From Sulfuritalea sp. (GTDB lineage: Bacteria > Pseudomonadota > Gammaproteobacteria > Burkholderiales > Rhodocyclaceae): a stretch of 46,563 bases of DNA. The DNA is taken from the NCBI GenBank assembly GCA_030247575.1, contig JAOTRV010000032.1, forward strand, positions 1 to 46,563. The letters run 5' to 3'. The position numbers and the translations under genes were made by a program. The notes beneath the pieces are model-generated. The model was not told the origin of the DNA. It saw only the letters and a program-made list of their open reading frames with translations, and ran no database searches. Positions 8,076 to 17,300 of the stretch are shown one piece after another. Each line of letters begins with the position of its first letter. Within the stretch, counting starts at the first letter, position 1.

Positions 8076-9911
8076 ATGCGACTTGGGAGTTTCGATTGCA
8101 ACGCAGGCCTTGTTGTCCGCCTGAAAACCGCCAAAGGCTTGCCTCCCATCGAGCAAAGATCAGCAAGGATAGCGAACTTGACATCCAGGCAGCTCACCCT
8201 TGAGTTGAATGACGGTCTGAGTGGCACTCATTCCGCCAAGGTAGCTGCCGCGATCGAGAAACTCTCCGTCGCATCGGGAGCGGAATCTCGCGGTGCGATC
8301 TTTACTCGGTCCGAGGTTGTCGAATTCATTCTCGATCTGGTCGGATACACCGAAGACAAACCCTTGGCCAAGCAAAGACTCCTGGAGCCTTCATTCGGCG
8401 GGGGAGACTTCCTGATACCTGCCGTGAGCCGCCTGCTCAGAGCATGGCGGGCCGGAGAGGGCGCCAAGTCAGCGCTTGGCGATCTCGGCGAGGCAATCCG
8501 CGCTGTCGAGCTGCACCGCGAGACATTCGAATCCACCCATGCGACTGTGATTACCTTGCTGACACGAGAAGGTCTGACACTTTCCACTGCCGCAGCGCTT
8601 GCCGATCGCTGGCTGGTGCATGACGATTTTCTGCTGACGCCACTGAGTAGTCAGTTCGACTTCGTCGTCGGTAACCCGCCCTATGTACGCCAGGAGATGA
8701 TCCCACCGGCATTGCTGGCGGAGTATCGGGGCCGCTATCAAACGATGTACGACCGGGCCGATCTCTATATCCCGTTCATCGAGCGCTCCCTCTCGGTACT
8801 CTCGAATGGGGGTAATTTGGGTTTCATCTGCGCCTATCGCTGGATGAAGAACCGCTATGGCGGACCGTTGCGGCGTCTTGTCGCCGAACAGTTCCATTTG
8901 AAAATTCATGTCGATATGGTGGATACCCAGGCCTTCCATTCAGACGTGATCGCCTATCCGGCCATTACTGTCATCAGCAGGGAAAGCCCTGGTCCGACAC
9001 GCATCGCCCATCGTCCGGCCATCGACCGCGCCACCCTGACAAAACTCGCCGAGGCACTGCGCGCGAATTCGTTGCCGACGGAGCTCGAAACAGTCCGCGA
9101 ACTTGCGGGAGTTACCAACGACGAGGAACCGTGGTTGATCGAGTCGTCAGACCAGATGGCGCTTATCAGGCGACTTGAGCAGCAGTTTCCGACTCTGGAA
9201 GATGCGGGCTGCATGGTTGGCATCGGTGTCGCGACCGGCGCAGACAAGGCCTATATCGGCGATTTCGCCACCCTCGATGTCGAGGCGGATCGCAAGCTGC
9301 CATTGGTGACAACTCGCGATATCGCGTCCGGTGAAGTGGAATGGCAAGGTCAAGGCGTCATCAATCCGTTTGCCGAAAATGGCGGACTTGTCGATCTACG
9401 AGACTATCCGCGCCTGCGCCGCTATCTTGAGGCGCGGCGGGACGTGATTGCAGGCCGCCACTGCGCCCAGAAATCGCCGACAAACTGGTATCGCACCATC
9501 GATCGGATCACCCCGGGCCTCGCAAAAAAGCCGAAGCTTTTGATCCCTGATATCAAGGGCGAAGCGCATATCGTTTTCGAGAATGGAAATCTGTACCCGC
9601 ATCACAATCTTTATTTCATCACCTCCGAGACGTGGGACTTGAGGGCATTGCAGGCCGTGATGCTCTCGGCCGTCACCCGGCTATTCGTGGCGACATATTC
9701 AACCAAGATGCGTGGCGGCTTCCTGAGATTCCAGGCGCAATATCTCCGACGCCTTCGTCTGCCGCATTGGCGAAGCGTTTCCGAGGCATTGCGAGTCGAG
9801 TTGATTGATGCGGCTACGAAGAGAGATTTTCAGGCGTGCAACCGAGCAGCGTTCAAGTTGTATAGCCTTAGCCAAGAAGAGAAATCCGGCCTTGGAGGCA
9901 ATGGAGACTAA
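8076..9911 (+). CDS. Type II DNA adenine-N6 methyltransferase (PaeR7I/XhoI type)
   Basis: A 611-residue methylase that should protect CTCGAG sites. The AdoMet-binding motif is [16 protein letters not shown] (about residues 107-122) and the catalytic motif IV is [10 protein letters not shown] (about 202-211), giving the NPPY type of N6-adenine enzyme. The C-terminal third contains a specificity-type region ending [20 protein letters not shown]. The specificity is inferred from the nuclease encoded immediately downstream, whose frame starts on the base after this stop. The first 30-40 residues may not be native; later start codons are possible. Codon use is visibly less GC-biased than in neighbours, suggesting transfer. 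Confidence 0.85.
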   Translation: MRLGSFDCNAGLVVRLKTAKGLPPIEQRSARIANLTSRQLTLELNDGLSGTHSAKVAAAIEKLSVASGAESRGAIFTRSEVVEFILDLVGYTEDKPLAKQRLLEPSFGGGDFLIPAVSRLLRAWRAGEGAKSALGDLGEAIRAVELHRETFESTHATVITLLTREGLTLSTAAALADRWLVHDDFLLTPLSSQFDFVVGNPPYVRQEMIPPALLAEYRGRYQTMYDRADLYIPFIERSLSVLSNGGNLGFICAYRWMKNRYGGPLRRLVAEQFHLKIHVDMVDTQAFHSDVIAYPAITVISRESPGPTRIAHRPAIDRATLTKLAEALRANSLPTELETVRELAGVTNDEEPWLIESSDQMALIRRLEQQFPTLEDAGCMVGIGVATGADKAYIGDFATLDVEADRKLPLVTTRDIASGEVEWQGQGVINPFAENGGLVDLRDYPRLRRYLEARRDVIAGRHCAQKSPTNWYRTIDRITPGLAKKPKLLIPDIKGEAHIVFENGNLYPHHNLYFITSETWDLRALQAVMLSAVTRLFVATYSTKMRGGFLRFQAQYLRRLRLPHWRSVSEALRVELIDAATKRDFQACNRAAFKLYSLSQEEKSGLGGNGD

Positions 9912-10650
9912 ATGGCGCTTGATCTTGTCGATTACGAAAACAAGGCCCGCAAAGCCGTAAAGGCTTTCTGTAAGCAGAGAAAATGCCACCCGGAAGCAAG
10001 TCGAAGCGGGCAAGGTGGACCAAGGCGAACGTGCAAGCGTCACCAGCGGCAAGAACATGGATGGCTTCGTTGCCTTGGTGGTCGATATCGTGCGGGCGAA
10101 TGGATTGGCCCATGCGCAGATTCATCAGAAGCGTGCAGTACTGACCTTGCCGGGTTACTTCCGGCCGACCAAGCTTTGGGACCTTCTGGTCATCCACAAG
10201 GGTGACCTGATCGCGGCGATTGAACTGAAGAGCCAAGTGGGTCCGTCGTTCGGCAACAACTTCAACAATCGGACCGAGGAAGCCATCGGCACCGCGCACG
10301 ATCTTTGGACAGCCTACCGTGAAGAAGCGTTCGGCAAACAACCACGTCCTTTTGTTGGCTGGCTGATGATGGTCGAGGATGCCCCCAAGTCCAGGTCGCC
10401 GGTCAAGGATACATCACCGCATTTCCCTGTTTTTGCCGAATTCAAGAATGCGTCTTACCTGGATCGGTATGACCTTCTGTGCCAAAAGCTGGTGCAGGAA
10501 CAGCTATACACCACGGCCGGTCTCATTACATCAAAGCGCAGCGCTGGCACAAGTGGCGAATTTTCGGAGATGTCGGCGATGACGGGCCTCAAGACCTTTG
10601 TCACTGCGCTGGCGGGTCACATCGCCGCAGAGGCTGCACGACTCGGGTAA
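9912..10650 (+). pseudogene. PaeR7I/XhoI-type restriction endonuclease, frameshifted
   Basis: The region encodes a homologue of the type II nuclease PaeR7I that cuts CTCGAG, but in two frames. Frame one starts at the ATG at 9912 and gives [19 protein letters not shown]. The family sequence then continues in another frame as [20 protein letters not shown] and runs intact to the stop at 10650, including [20 protein letters not shown] with the likely catalytic Asp...Glu-x-Lys. The frame change falls between about 9966 and 9980, equivalent to one extra base. A GTG at 10015 could restart a shorter protein lacking the N-terminal helix. It may be inactive, or the base may be a sequencing error in an A-rich run. 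Confidence 0.8.
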
Positions 10651-10703
10651 CGTGCGAGGAAGACCGCTCTGGACGATGTTCGGATCCCTGGTTCACGCGG
10701 CGC

Positions 10704-13700
10704 TCAATGAAAATCCCGGCTCGCCGTCGCCAGTCGGCCGAGCAGTTCGCTGTGGTCGAACAGGCGCCTGGCGATCAGGTGCACCACGGCATGTTCGCCC
10801 TCGCCTTCGCGCTGCAATTGCCCGGCCACGCCCAATAGCCGGCTGCCGAGCAGGAGTCGACGCTGGCGGGACGCCAGATCCTTGAACACCACGACGTTGG
10901 CGCAGCCGGTTTCGTCTTCCAGCGTGACGAAGATGACGCCGCCAGCCGTGCCCGGCCGCTGGCGGCAGGTGACGATGCCGGCGCAGCGCACCAGGGCAAA
11001 GTTGCCGCGCTCGCGCAGCGCGCCGGCCGTGAGATAGCGCTTGGCGGCCAGCGCGGCGCGCAACAGCGCCAGCGGATGGCGGCCGAGCGTGAGGCCGAGG
11101 CTGCGGTAATCGGCGGCGATGTCTTCGCCCTCGCGCGGCGCGGCGAAACTCACGGGCTCTTCGCGCAGCGCGACGCCGGCGAACAGGTCGCGCTGCAGCG
11201 GCAGCGCGGCGGCGGTCCACGCCGCCTGGCGCCGATGCCCGGCCAGTTGCGCCAGTGCGCCGGCGGCGGCCAGCGCGTCGAGGTCGATGCGGGCGAGGTC
11301 CGCGCGCTTCGCCAGATCGGCGAGGTCGGCAAAGGGCGCCTGCCCGCGCGCCGCGACGATGCGCATCCCCGCCGCTGCCGCGAAGTTGCGCACCTGCTGC
11401 AGGCCGAGGCGCACAACGCCGAGGTCTTCGCCTTCGAGCGTGCTTTCCCAATCGCTGATGGTGACATCCACCGGCCGCACCTCGACACCGTGGCGGCGTG
11501 CGTCCTGCACCAGTTGCGAAGCGGAATAGAAGCCCATCGGCTGCGAGTTCAACAGCCCGAGCAGGAAGGCCGCCGGCTCGTGGCGCTTGAGCCAGGCCGA
11601 GACATAGGCCAGCAGCGCAAAACTCGTGGCATGGGATTCGGGAAAACCGTAGTCGCCGAAGCCCTGGATCTGGCGATAGAGCGCCTCGGCGAACTCGTCG
11701 TCATAGCCTCGGCTGCGCATGCCGGCGAGCAGTTTGTCGCGGAAAGGCTCCAGCCCGCCTTTCTTTTTCCACGCCGCCATGGCGCGGCGCAACTGGTCGG
11801 CTTCGCCGGGCGTGAAACCGGCGGCGACGATGGCGATCCGCATCGCCTGTTCCTGGAAGATCGGGATGCCCAGCGTGCGTTCGAGCACGCTGCGCACGGC
11901 CGGCGAGGGATAGCTGACCGGCTCGATGCCCTGCCGCCGCCGCAAATAGGGATGGACCATGTTGCCCTGGATCGGGCCGGGACGCACCAGCGCCACTTCG
12001 ATCACCAGGTCGTAGAAGCAGGCAGGACACAGGCGCGGCAGCATGGCCATCTGCGCGCGCGACTCGATCTGGAACACGCCGATCGTGTCGGCGCGCGAGA
12101 TCATCTCGTAGGTGGCGGCGTCCTCGGCCGGCACGTCGCCCAGCACGAACGGGGTGCCGTGTCGCTGCTCCACGGCGCCCAGCATGCGGCGTATCGCGCT
12201 GAGCATGCCCAATGCCAGCACATCGACCTTCATCAGGCCCAGCGCGTCGATGTCGTCCTTGTCCCACTGGATCACGGTGCGCTCCGGCATGGCGGCGTTT
12301 TCCACCGGCACCAGGCGGTCCAGCCGCGAGCGCGCGATGACGAAGCCGCCGACGTGCTGCGACAGGTGGCGCGGGAAGCCGATCAGCATCTGCGCAATCG
12401 CCAGCCAGCGCTGCACGGCTGGCCCGGCCGGATCGAGCCCGGCTTCGGCGAAGCGCTGCGGCAGCTCCTCGCGCCTGTCCCACCAGGCCAGGTTGCCGGC
12501 CAGGCGGTCGATCGCCGCCAGCGGAAAGCCCAGCGCCCGCCCCGCGTCGCGCAGCGCGCTGCGGGTGCGCCAGGTGATCACCGCGGCGGCCAGCGCGGCG
12601 CGCTCGCGGCCGTATTTGGCGTAGATGTACTGGATGACGTCCTCGCGCCGCTGGTGCTCGAAGTCGACGTCGATGTCCGGCGGCTCGTTGCGCTCCTTCG
12701 AGACGAAACGCTCGAACAGCATCGACGCCCGCGCCGGATCGACTTCGGTGATGCCGATGGCGTAGCACACCGCCGAGTTCGCCGCCGAGCCGCGCCCCTG
12801 GCACAGGATGCCCTGCCCGCGCGCCCAGGCGACGATGTCGTGCACGGTGAGGAAATACGGCGCGTAGGCCATCTCCGCGATCAGCCGCAGTTCGTGTTCG
12901 ACTTGCGCCAGCACCTTGTCCGGTGCGCCGGCGGGATAGCGCCGCGCGAGGCCTTCTTCGGTCAGCCGCCGCAGCCAGGAATCCGGCGTTTCCCCCGCCG
13001 GCACCACTTCCTCGGGATATTCGTAGCGCAGCTCGTCCAGGGAAAAACTGCAGTGCGCGGCAATCGCCATGGTCTCGGCCAGCAGTTCCGGGGGATACAG
13101 GCGCGCCAGCGCCAGGCGCGAGCGCAGGTGGCGTTCGCCGTTGGCGAACAGCGCCCCGCCCGCTTCCGCCACCGTGGTGTCGAGGCGCAAGGCGGCCAGC
13201 ACATCCTGCAGGGGCCGCCGCGAGCGCGCATGCATGTGCACGTCGCCGGCGGCGACCAGCGGCAGATGCCTCGCCGCCGCGAGTTCGCGCAAGGCGGCGA
13301 GGCGCGCAGGGTCGTCGGGGCGCAGGTGCCGCTCGAAGGCGATCCAGGCGCGGCCGGCGAAGTGCGCGGCCAGCCAGCGCGCATCGGCGTCCCGGGTCGC
13401 CGTGTCGCCGGCGTCTACTCTTGTGCCTGCTTCGGGAACCCACAGCGCCAGGCAATCCGGCACGCCGCCGCCATCCCAGCCGGCCAGGTCCTTGCGCGTC
13501 AGGTGATAGCTGCCTTTTTCCGCACGGCGGCGGCCCAGCGTCGCCAGCGCCGAGAGATTGCCGTAACCGGCGCGGTTCTGCGCCAGCAGCACCAGCTTCA
13601 TGCCGCAGGCAAGACGCAGTTCGGTGCCGTGGATCAGTTGCAGCGCCGCACCGCGCGCCGCGAGGTGGGCGCGCACGCTGGCGGCGAAGCTGCATTCGTC

Positions 13701-13829
13701 GGTGATCGCCAGCGCCGTGTAGCCCAGCTGCACGGCGCGCGCCACCAGTTCCTCGGCGTGCGAGGCGCCGCGCAGGAAGCTGAAGTTGGAAAGGCAGTGG
13801 AGTTCGGCGTAGGCCGGAAGGGATGGCAT
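10704..13829 (-). CDS. dnaE2: Error-prone DNA polymerase III alpha, DnaE2/ImuC
   Basis: A 1041-residue C-family polymerase, the catalytic subunit of the ImuA-ImuB-DnaE2 translesion complex. The N-terminal PHP domain begins [20 protein letters not shown]. The polymerase active site is seen at [20 protein letters not shown] (Asp385, Asp387, Asp389), after [16 protein letters not shown]; an OB-fold region lies near the C-terminus. The length suits DnaE2 and is short of replicative DnaE1. The start at 13829 is chosen over the longer frame because the upstream bases hold the LexA box. Its partners imuA and imuB are about 8 kb away. The RM nuclease gene converges on it. Confidence 0.95.
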   Translation of the reverse strand: MPSLPAYAELHCLSNFSFLRGASHAEELVARAVQLGYTALAITDECSFAASVRAHLAARGAALQLIHGTELRLACGMKLVLLAQNRAGYGNLSALATLGRRRAEKGSYHLTRKDLAGWDGGGVPDCLALWVPEAGTRVDAGDTATRDADARWLAAHFAGRAWIAFERHLRPDDPARLAALRELAAARHLPLVAAGDVHMHARSRRPLQDVLAALRLDTTVAEAGGALFANGERHLRSRLALARLYPPELLAETMAIAAHCSFSLDELRYEYPEEVVPAGETPDSWLRRLTEEGLARRYPAGAPDKVLAQVEHELRLIAEMAYAPYFLTVHDIVAWARGQGILCQGRGSAANSAVCYAIGITEVDPARASMLFERFVSKERNEPPDIDVDFEHQRREDVIQYIYAKYGRERAALAAAVITWRTRSALRDAGRALGFPLAAIDRLAGNLAWWDRREELPQRFAEAGLDPAGPAVQRWLAIAQMLIGFPRHLSQHVGGFVIARSRLDRLVPVENAAMPERTVIQWDKDDIDALGLMKVDVLALGMLSAIRRMLGAVEQRHGTPFVLGDVPAEDAATYEMISRADTIGVFQIESRAQMAMLPRLCPACFYDLVIEVALVRPGPIQGNMVHPYLRRRQGIEPVSYPSPAVRSVLERTLGIPIFQEQAMRIAIVAAGFTPGEADQLRRAMAAWKKKGGLEPFRDKLLAGMRSRGYDDEFAEALYRQIQGFGDYGFPESHATSFALLAYVSAWLKRHEPAAFLLGLLNSQPMGFYSASQLVQDARRHGVEVRPVDVTISDWESTLEGEDLGVVRLGLQQVRNFAAAAGMRIVAARGQAPFADLADLAKRADLARIDLDALAAAGALAQLAGHRRQAAWTAAALPLQRDLFAGVALREEPVSFAAPREGEDIAADYRSLGLTLGRHPLALLRAALAAKRYLTAGALRERGNFALVRCAGIVTCRQRPGTAGGVIFVTLEDETGCANVVVFKDLASRQRRLLLGSRLLGVAGQLQREGEGEHAVVHLIARRLFDHSELLGRLATASRDFH

Positions 13830-13843
13830 GGCTCGGGCGGTGA

Positions 13844-13859
13844 CTGTGTTTTTATACAG
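13844..13859 (-). promoter_or_regulatory. LexA box upstream of dnaE2
   Basis: Read toward dnaE2, the site is CTGTATAAAAACACAG, a perfect CTGT-N8-ACAG SOS operator of the E. coli type, ending 14 bases before the start codon. It indicates direct LexA control of dnaE2 independent of the imuAB genes. Confidence 0.9.
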
Positions 13860-13990
13860 TTTATCGCAAGGACGGCATCGCGGTGCAATATCCCGTGCCG
13901 CCACCCCGATGCCGGCCGCGGCGGACCCCGGGAACCCGGCCGAGGTTCATGCAGTTGCGTGGCGGCAACGGACACGGCACACTTTGTCAG

Positions 13991-15787
13991 ATGACTCAAA
14001 TCAGCCCTGCGCTCCAAGCGAAGGAACCCCGTCGCGTCAAGGCGCGCTTCATCGCCCCCCTCGCCGTCGTGCTCGTCTTCGTCATGGGCGTGTTTACGGT
14101 CGCCATCCTGCGGGTCGAGGCCAACATTCGCGACCAGGACATCGCCGAACGCACCGCCGCCGTGGAAAAGCTTTTCGTGCAGAAGCTGGACAAGGACACC
14201 AACCTGATGCTCGCCACGATGCGCGCGTTGATGACCAACCCGTCCATCGAACGGGCGTTCCGCGACCTCGACCGTCCCGCCCTGACGCGGCAGTTGGGCC
14301 CCTTGTTCGCCAGCCTGCGCGACAAACATCGGATCACGCACCTGTATTTCACCGGACCGGACCTGATCAACCTCTATCGCTTCCATAGCCCCGACGAGTT
14401 CGGCGACGAAATCGACCGGCTCACGACGATCAAGGCAAAGGAACGGCAGGACGCGGTACACGGCCTGGAACTGGGATCCCTCGGAACGCTCACGCTCAGG
14501 CTGGTCATGCCGTGGCAGCGCGACGGCCGCGTCATCGGCTATCTCGAGATCGGCGAAGAGATAGAACATCTGATCGGCGAAATCGGGGAAAGCCTGTCGG
14601 TGGACATGCTGGTGCTGGTCGACAAGCGCATGGTATTGCCGGAGCAGTGGCAGCGCGGCCAGGCCCTGATGAAGCGCGGGGGAAGCTGGGAACGCTTTGC
14701 CAGCCATGTGGCGCTGGCGCAAACGACGGACCGGCTGCCGGCAACGCTCGACGACCCCACCCTGCAAAACCTGCTCACCGGACGCACCGCGGAGATCGAA
14801 GATCAGGGACGATCGCTGCACCTGGCCGCCGTCCCCCTCAGGGACGCGGGTCAACGCCACATCGGCGACCTGGTGGTGATACGCGACATCACCGCCATGA
14901 AATCCGCCTTCCAATGGTCGATCGTCGCCGTCACGACGATCGGCCTGCTGGCGGCGATCGGCATGATCGGGGTGTTCTACCTCGCACTCGACCGGGTGGA
15001 GCGCGATTACCGGCGCCAGCACGACCTCGAACGTCAGCTGTTGCGCGTCAACGCCGAGTACGGACGCATTCTGCAACTGGAGAAACTGTCGGCGCTGGGC
15101 ACCATGGTCGGCAGCATCGCCCATCAACTCAACAATCCGCTGGTCGGCGTGGTCAGCCTGGCGCAACTGGCCGAACGCGGGGTCGACGATCCGGCACGCA
15201 CCCGCGAAATGTTGCGCGAGATTCGCAGCGCCGGCGAGGATTGTCATGCCTTCGTCAAGCGCATGCTGGCGTTTTCGAAGGTATCCCGCTTCGACAGCAA
15301 GCCGACCCCGATGGCAGAGCTGATCGAGGATACCGTGTTGCTGTTTCGCCAGACCGAGAACAGGAACCTGCCGGTCGAGGTCAAGTTGCCGGACGAACCG
15401 GTAGTGCTGACGATCGATCCGATCCTGATTCGCCATGCCTTGTTCAACCTGCTGGTCAACGCGGCGCGGGCCACGACCGACAATGGCGCCATCGTCATCA
15501 CCGTGGAGCGGGAAGACGAGCCGGCGCAAGGGCGGCCCGGCTGGTCGCTGGCGGTGACGGACCACGGACAGGGCATGCCGCCGGAAGTCTTGGAGAAGAT
15601 CTTCGTGCCCTTCTACACCACGCACAGCGACGGCACCGGGCTCGGGCTGCCGGTGGTGCAGCATGTTGCGCTGCTTCACGGAGGACAGGTGAGCGCCAGC
15701 AGCGAATCGGGCCATGGCACGCGAATTGCGATCTGGTTGCCGACATCCCTGCCCGACTCGGCCGAAAACAAATCGCGCACTTCCTGA
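13991..15787 (+). CDS. Membrane sensor histidine kinase
   Basis: A 598-residue kinase with a membrane segment at about residues 22-41, an extracytoplasmic sensor region of about 270 residues resembling a double-Cache fold, a second membrane segment near 317-339 and a cytoplasmic kinase core. The H-box is LGTMVGSIAHQLNNPLVGVV with phospho-acceptor His378; the N-box is LFNLLVNAARATTDNGAI; G-boxes are DHGQGMPPEVLEKIF and TGLGLPVVQH. The ATG at 13991 is chosen because homology and the membrane segment follow it. It is one base upstream of the NtrC-type regulator gene, its presumed partner. The ligand is unknown; the downstream cytochrome suggests a redox or electron-acceptor cue. Confidence 0.9.
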   Translation: MTQISPALQAKEPRRVKARFIAPLAVVLVFVMGVFTVAILRVEANIRDQDIAERTAAVEKLFVQKLDKDTNLMLATMRALMTNPSIERAFRDLDRPALTRQLGPLFASLRDKHRITHLYFTGPDLINLYRFHSPDEFGDEIDRLTTIKAKERQDAVHGLELGSLGTLTLRLVMPWQRDGRVIGYLEIGEEIEHLIGEIGESLSVDMLVLVDKRMVLPEQWQRGQALMKRGGSWERFASHVALAQTTDRLPATLDDPTLQNLLTGRTAEIEDQGRSLHLAAVPLRDAGQRHIGDLVVIRDITAMKSAFQWSIVAVTTIGLLAAIGMIGVFYLALDRVERDYRRQHDLERQLLRVNAEYGRILQLEKLSALGTMVGSIAHQLNNPLVGVVSLAQLAERGVDDPARTREMLREIRSAGEDCHAFVKRMLAFSKVSRFDSKPTPMAELIEDTVLLFRQTENRNLPVEVKLPDEPVVLTIDPILIRHALFNLLVNAARATTDNGAIVITVEREDEPAQGRPGWSLAVTDHGQGMPPEVLEKIFVPFYTTHSDGTGLGLPVVQHVALLHGGQVSASSESGHGTRIAIWLPTSLPDSAENKSRTS

Positions 15788-15788
15788 C

Positions 15789-17156
15789 ATGCTGCCCAAG
15801 ATCCTCGTCGTCGATGATGACCGCCATACCCGCAACCTGGTCGCCAGGCTGCTGACGCCGACGGCGACAGTCAGCCTGGCCGCGGACGCCGACGAGGCAC
15901 GCGCGCTGTTCGCCGCCGCCGACTTCAATCTGGTGCTGATGGATCAGCGCCTGCCTGATGACGATGGAGTTTCCCTGCTGCGCGAATTCCGTTCGCGGCG
16001 GCCGCATCTCGTTGGCATCCTCATGACCGGTTTCGCCGATGTGCGCGATGCCGTGGCGGCGGTGCGCGAAGGAGTGTTCGATTACCTGACCAAGCCCTTC
16101 GAAGACCTGGAGGCGCTGGAGGCGGTCATCGGCAAGGCGCTCGAACTCGACCGGGCCTATCGCGAAATCCATGGCCTGCGCGCACGCCTCTCAAGCGAAT
16201 CGGGCACGCCGAATGTCATTGCCCAGTCCCCGGCCATGGAACGCGTGCTCGGGCAGATTCGCCAGGTGGCCGGCCTCGATACCACCGTGTTGCTGGAAGG
16301 GGAAAGCGGCACCGGCAAGGAGCTTGCGGCCAAGCTCATCCATGCCCAAAGCATGCGGGCAGACAAACCGTTTCTCGAGGTCAACTGCGGCGGCCTGGCC
16401 GAAACGCTGCTGGAAAGCCTGCTGTTCGGCTACGAAAAGGGCGCCTTTACCGGAGCCAGCCAGGCCAATGCGGGCTACTTTGAAAAGACCCGCGGCGGCA
16501 ACCTGTTTCTCGACGAAATCGCCGACATGAGCCCGAAGCTGCAAAGCAGCCTGCTGCGCGTGCTGCAGGACCACAGCTTCACGCGCATCGGCAGCACCGA
16601 GCCGCGCATGGCCGACTTCCGCCTGATATGCGCCACCAATCGCTCCCTGCTCGCCGAAGTCAAGGCCGGCCGGTTCCGGGAAGACCTCTACTACCGCATT
16701 GCCGTAGTGACGATACGCATGCCGCCGTTGCGCGAACGTACCGGCGACATCGTGCCGCTGACCACGCACTTCCTCGATCATTACTGCGCGAAATTCGGCA
16801 AGGAATGCGGGCCGCTCACTCCGGCCGCCCTGCAAGCGCTGGAAAGCTGTCCCTGGGAGGGCAATGTGCGGCAACTGCAGCACTGCATCGAGCGCACGGT
16901 GGCCCTGCACGCCGGCGGCCCGATCGACACCCTGCATCTGTTTCCGGCCGGCGACCATGCTGCAAGCACCCCGGGCATCGCAGGGCCGGCGCCGACCTTG
17001 CGCTATCAGGAAGCTCGCGCCGAATTCGAGCAGGAATACTTCCGGCGCCTGCTCGTGGCGGCAGGCGGAAACGTGTCCGAAGCGGCACGCCTCAGCGGCA
17101 TTCCACGGCAGAACTTCTATGTCCGCATGAAACGCTGGGGAATTGTCACTAATTAA
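15789..17156 (+). CDS. Sigma-54-dependent NtrC-family response regulator
   Basis: A 455-residue activator with receiver, AAA+ and DNA-binding domains. The receiver has Asp9-Asp10-Asp11, phospho-acceptor Asp52 and Lys102. The AAA+ domain has Walker A GESGTGKE (171-178), the sigma-54-contacting GAFTGA loop (218-223), Walker B NLFLDEIAD and arginines in YYRIAVVTIRMPPLRER. A Fis-type helix-turn-helix is at the C-terminus (GNVSEAARLSGIPRQNFYVR). The gene starts one base after the sensor kinase stop. A near-perfect -24/-12 promoter lies 88 bases beyond its stop, making the adjacent cytochrome gene its obvious target. Confidence 0.95.
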   Translation: MLPKILVVDDDRHTRNLVARLLTPTATVSLAADADEARALFAAADFNLVLMDQRLPDDDGVSLLREFRSRRPHLVGILMTGFADVRDAVAAVREGVFDYLTKPFEDLEALEAVIGKALELDRAYREIHGLRARLSSESGTPNVIAQSPAMERVLGQIRQVAGLDTTVLLEGESGTGKELAAKLIHAQSMRADKPFLEVNCGGLAETLLESLLFGYEKGAFTGASQANAGYFEKTRGGNLFLDEIADMSPKLQSSLLRVLQDHSFTRIGSTEPRMADFRLICATNRSLLAEVKAGRFREDLYYRIAVVTIRMPPLRERTGDIVPLTTHFLDHYCAKFGKECGPLTPAALQALESCPWEGNVRQLQHCIERTVALHAGGPIDTLHLFPAGDHAASTPGIAGPAPTLRYQEARAEFEQEYFRRLLVAAGGNVSEAARLSGIPRQNFYVRMKRWGIVTN

Positions 17157-17169
17157 CGACAGGTGTCGT
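17156..17169 (+). promoter_or_regulatory. Candidate upstream activator site (palindrome)
   Basis: ACGACAGGTGTCGT has two perfect 6-base inverted arms around GG and begins on the last base of the regulator gene. It is about 75 bases upstream of the -24 element, a normal place for an NtrC-type enhancer. Further TGTC/GACA half-sites lie nearby (17143-17147 and about 17180-17184). Binding is inferred. Confidence 0.45.
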
Positions 17170-17243
17170 GATTCGAGGACAACATGGATGGGGATTCCCC
17201 TGAATTCCTGAATGATTCCACGCCACGGCACTGGCGATGCCGA

Positions 17244-17259
17244 TGGCACAAGCCTTGCA
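17244..17259 (+). promoter_or_regulatory. Sigma-54 (-24/-12) promoter of the multihaem cytochrome
   Basis: TGGCAC, five bases, then TTGCA matches the RpoN consensus at every invariant position with the correct GG-to-GC spacing. Transcription should begin near 17270, giving a leader of about 30 bases before the cytochrome ATG at 17301. Confidence 0.85.
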
Positions 17260-17300
17260 GGCTCAATGGACAACGGATTCAACAAACAAGGGGAACGGAA

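Noticed and set aside
8076-10650. Avoidance of CTCGAG as evidence of long residence of the RM system
   Set aside because: Several CTCGAG sites are present across the window, so no avoidance can be claimed.
16974-16996. A further core-repeat copy in the response regulator gene (AGPAPTL)
   Set aside because: The match to the core is broken by a gap and several changes, and the linker is naturally variable, so it was not counted.
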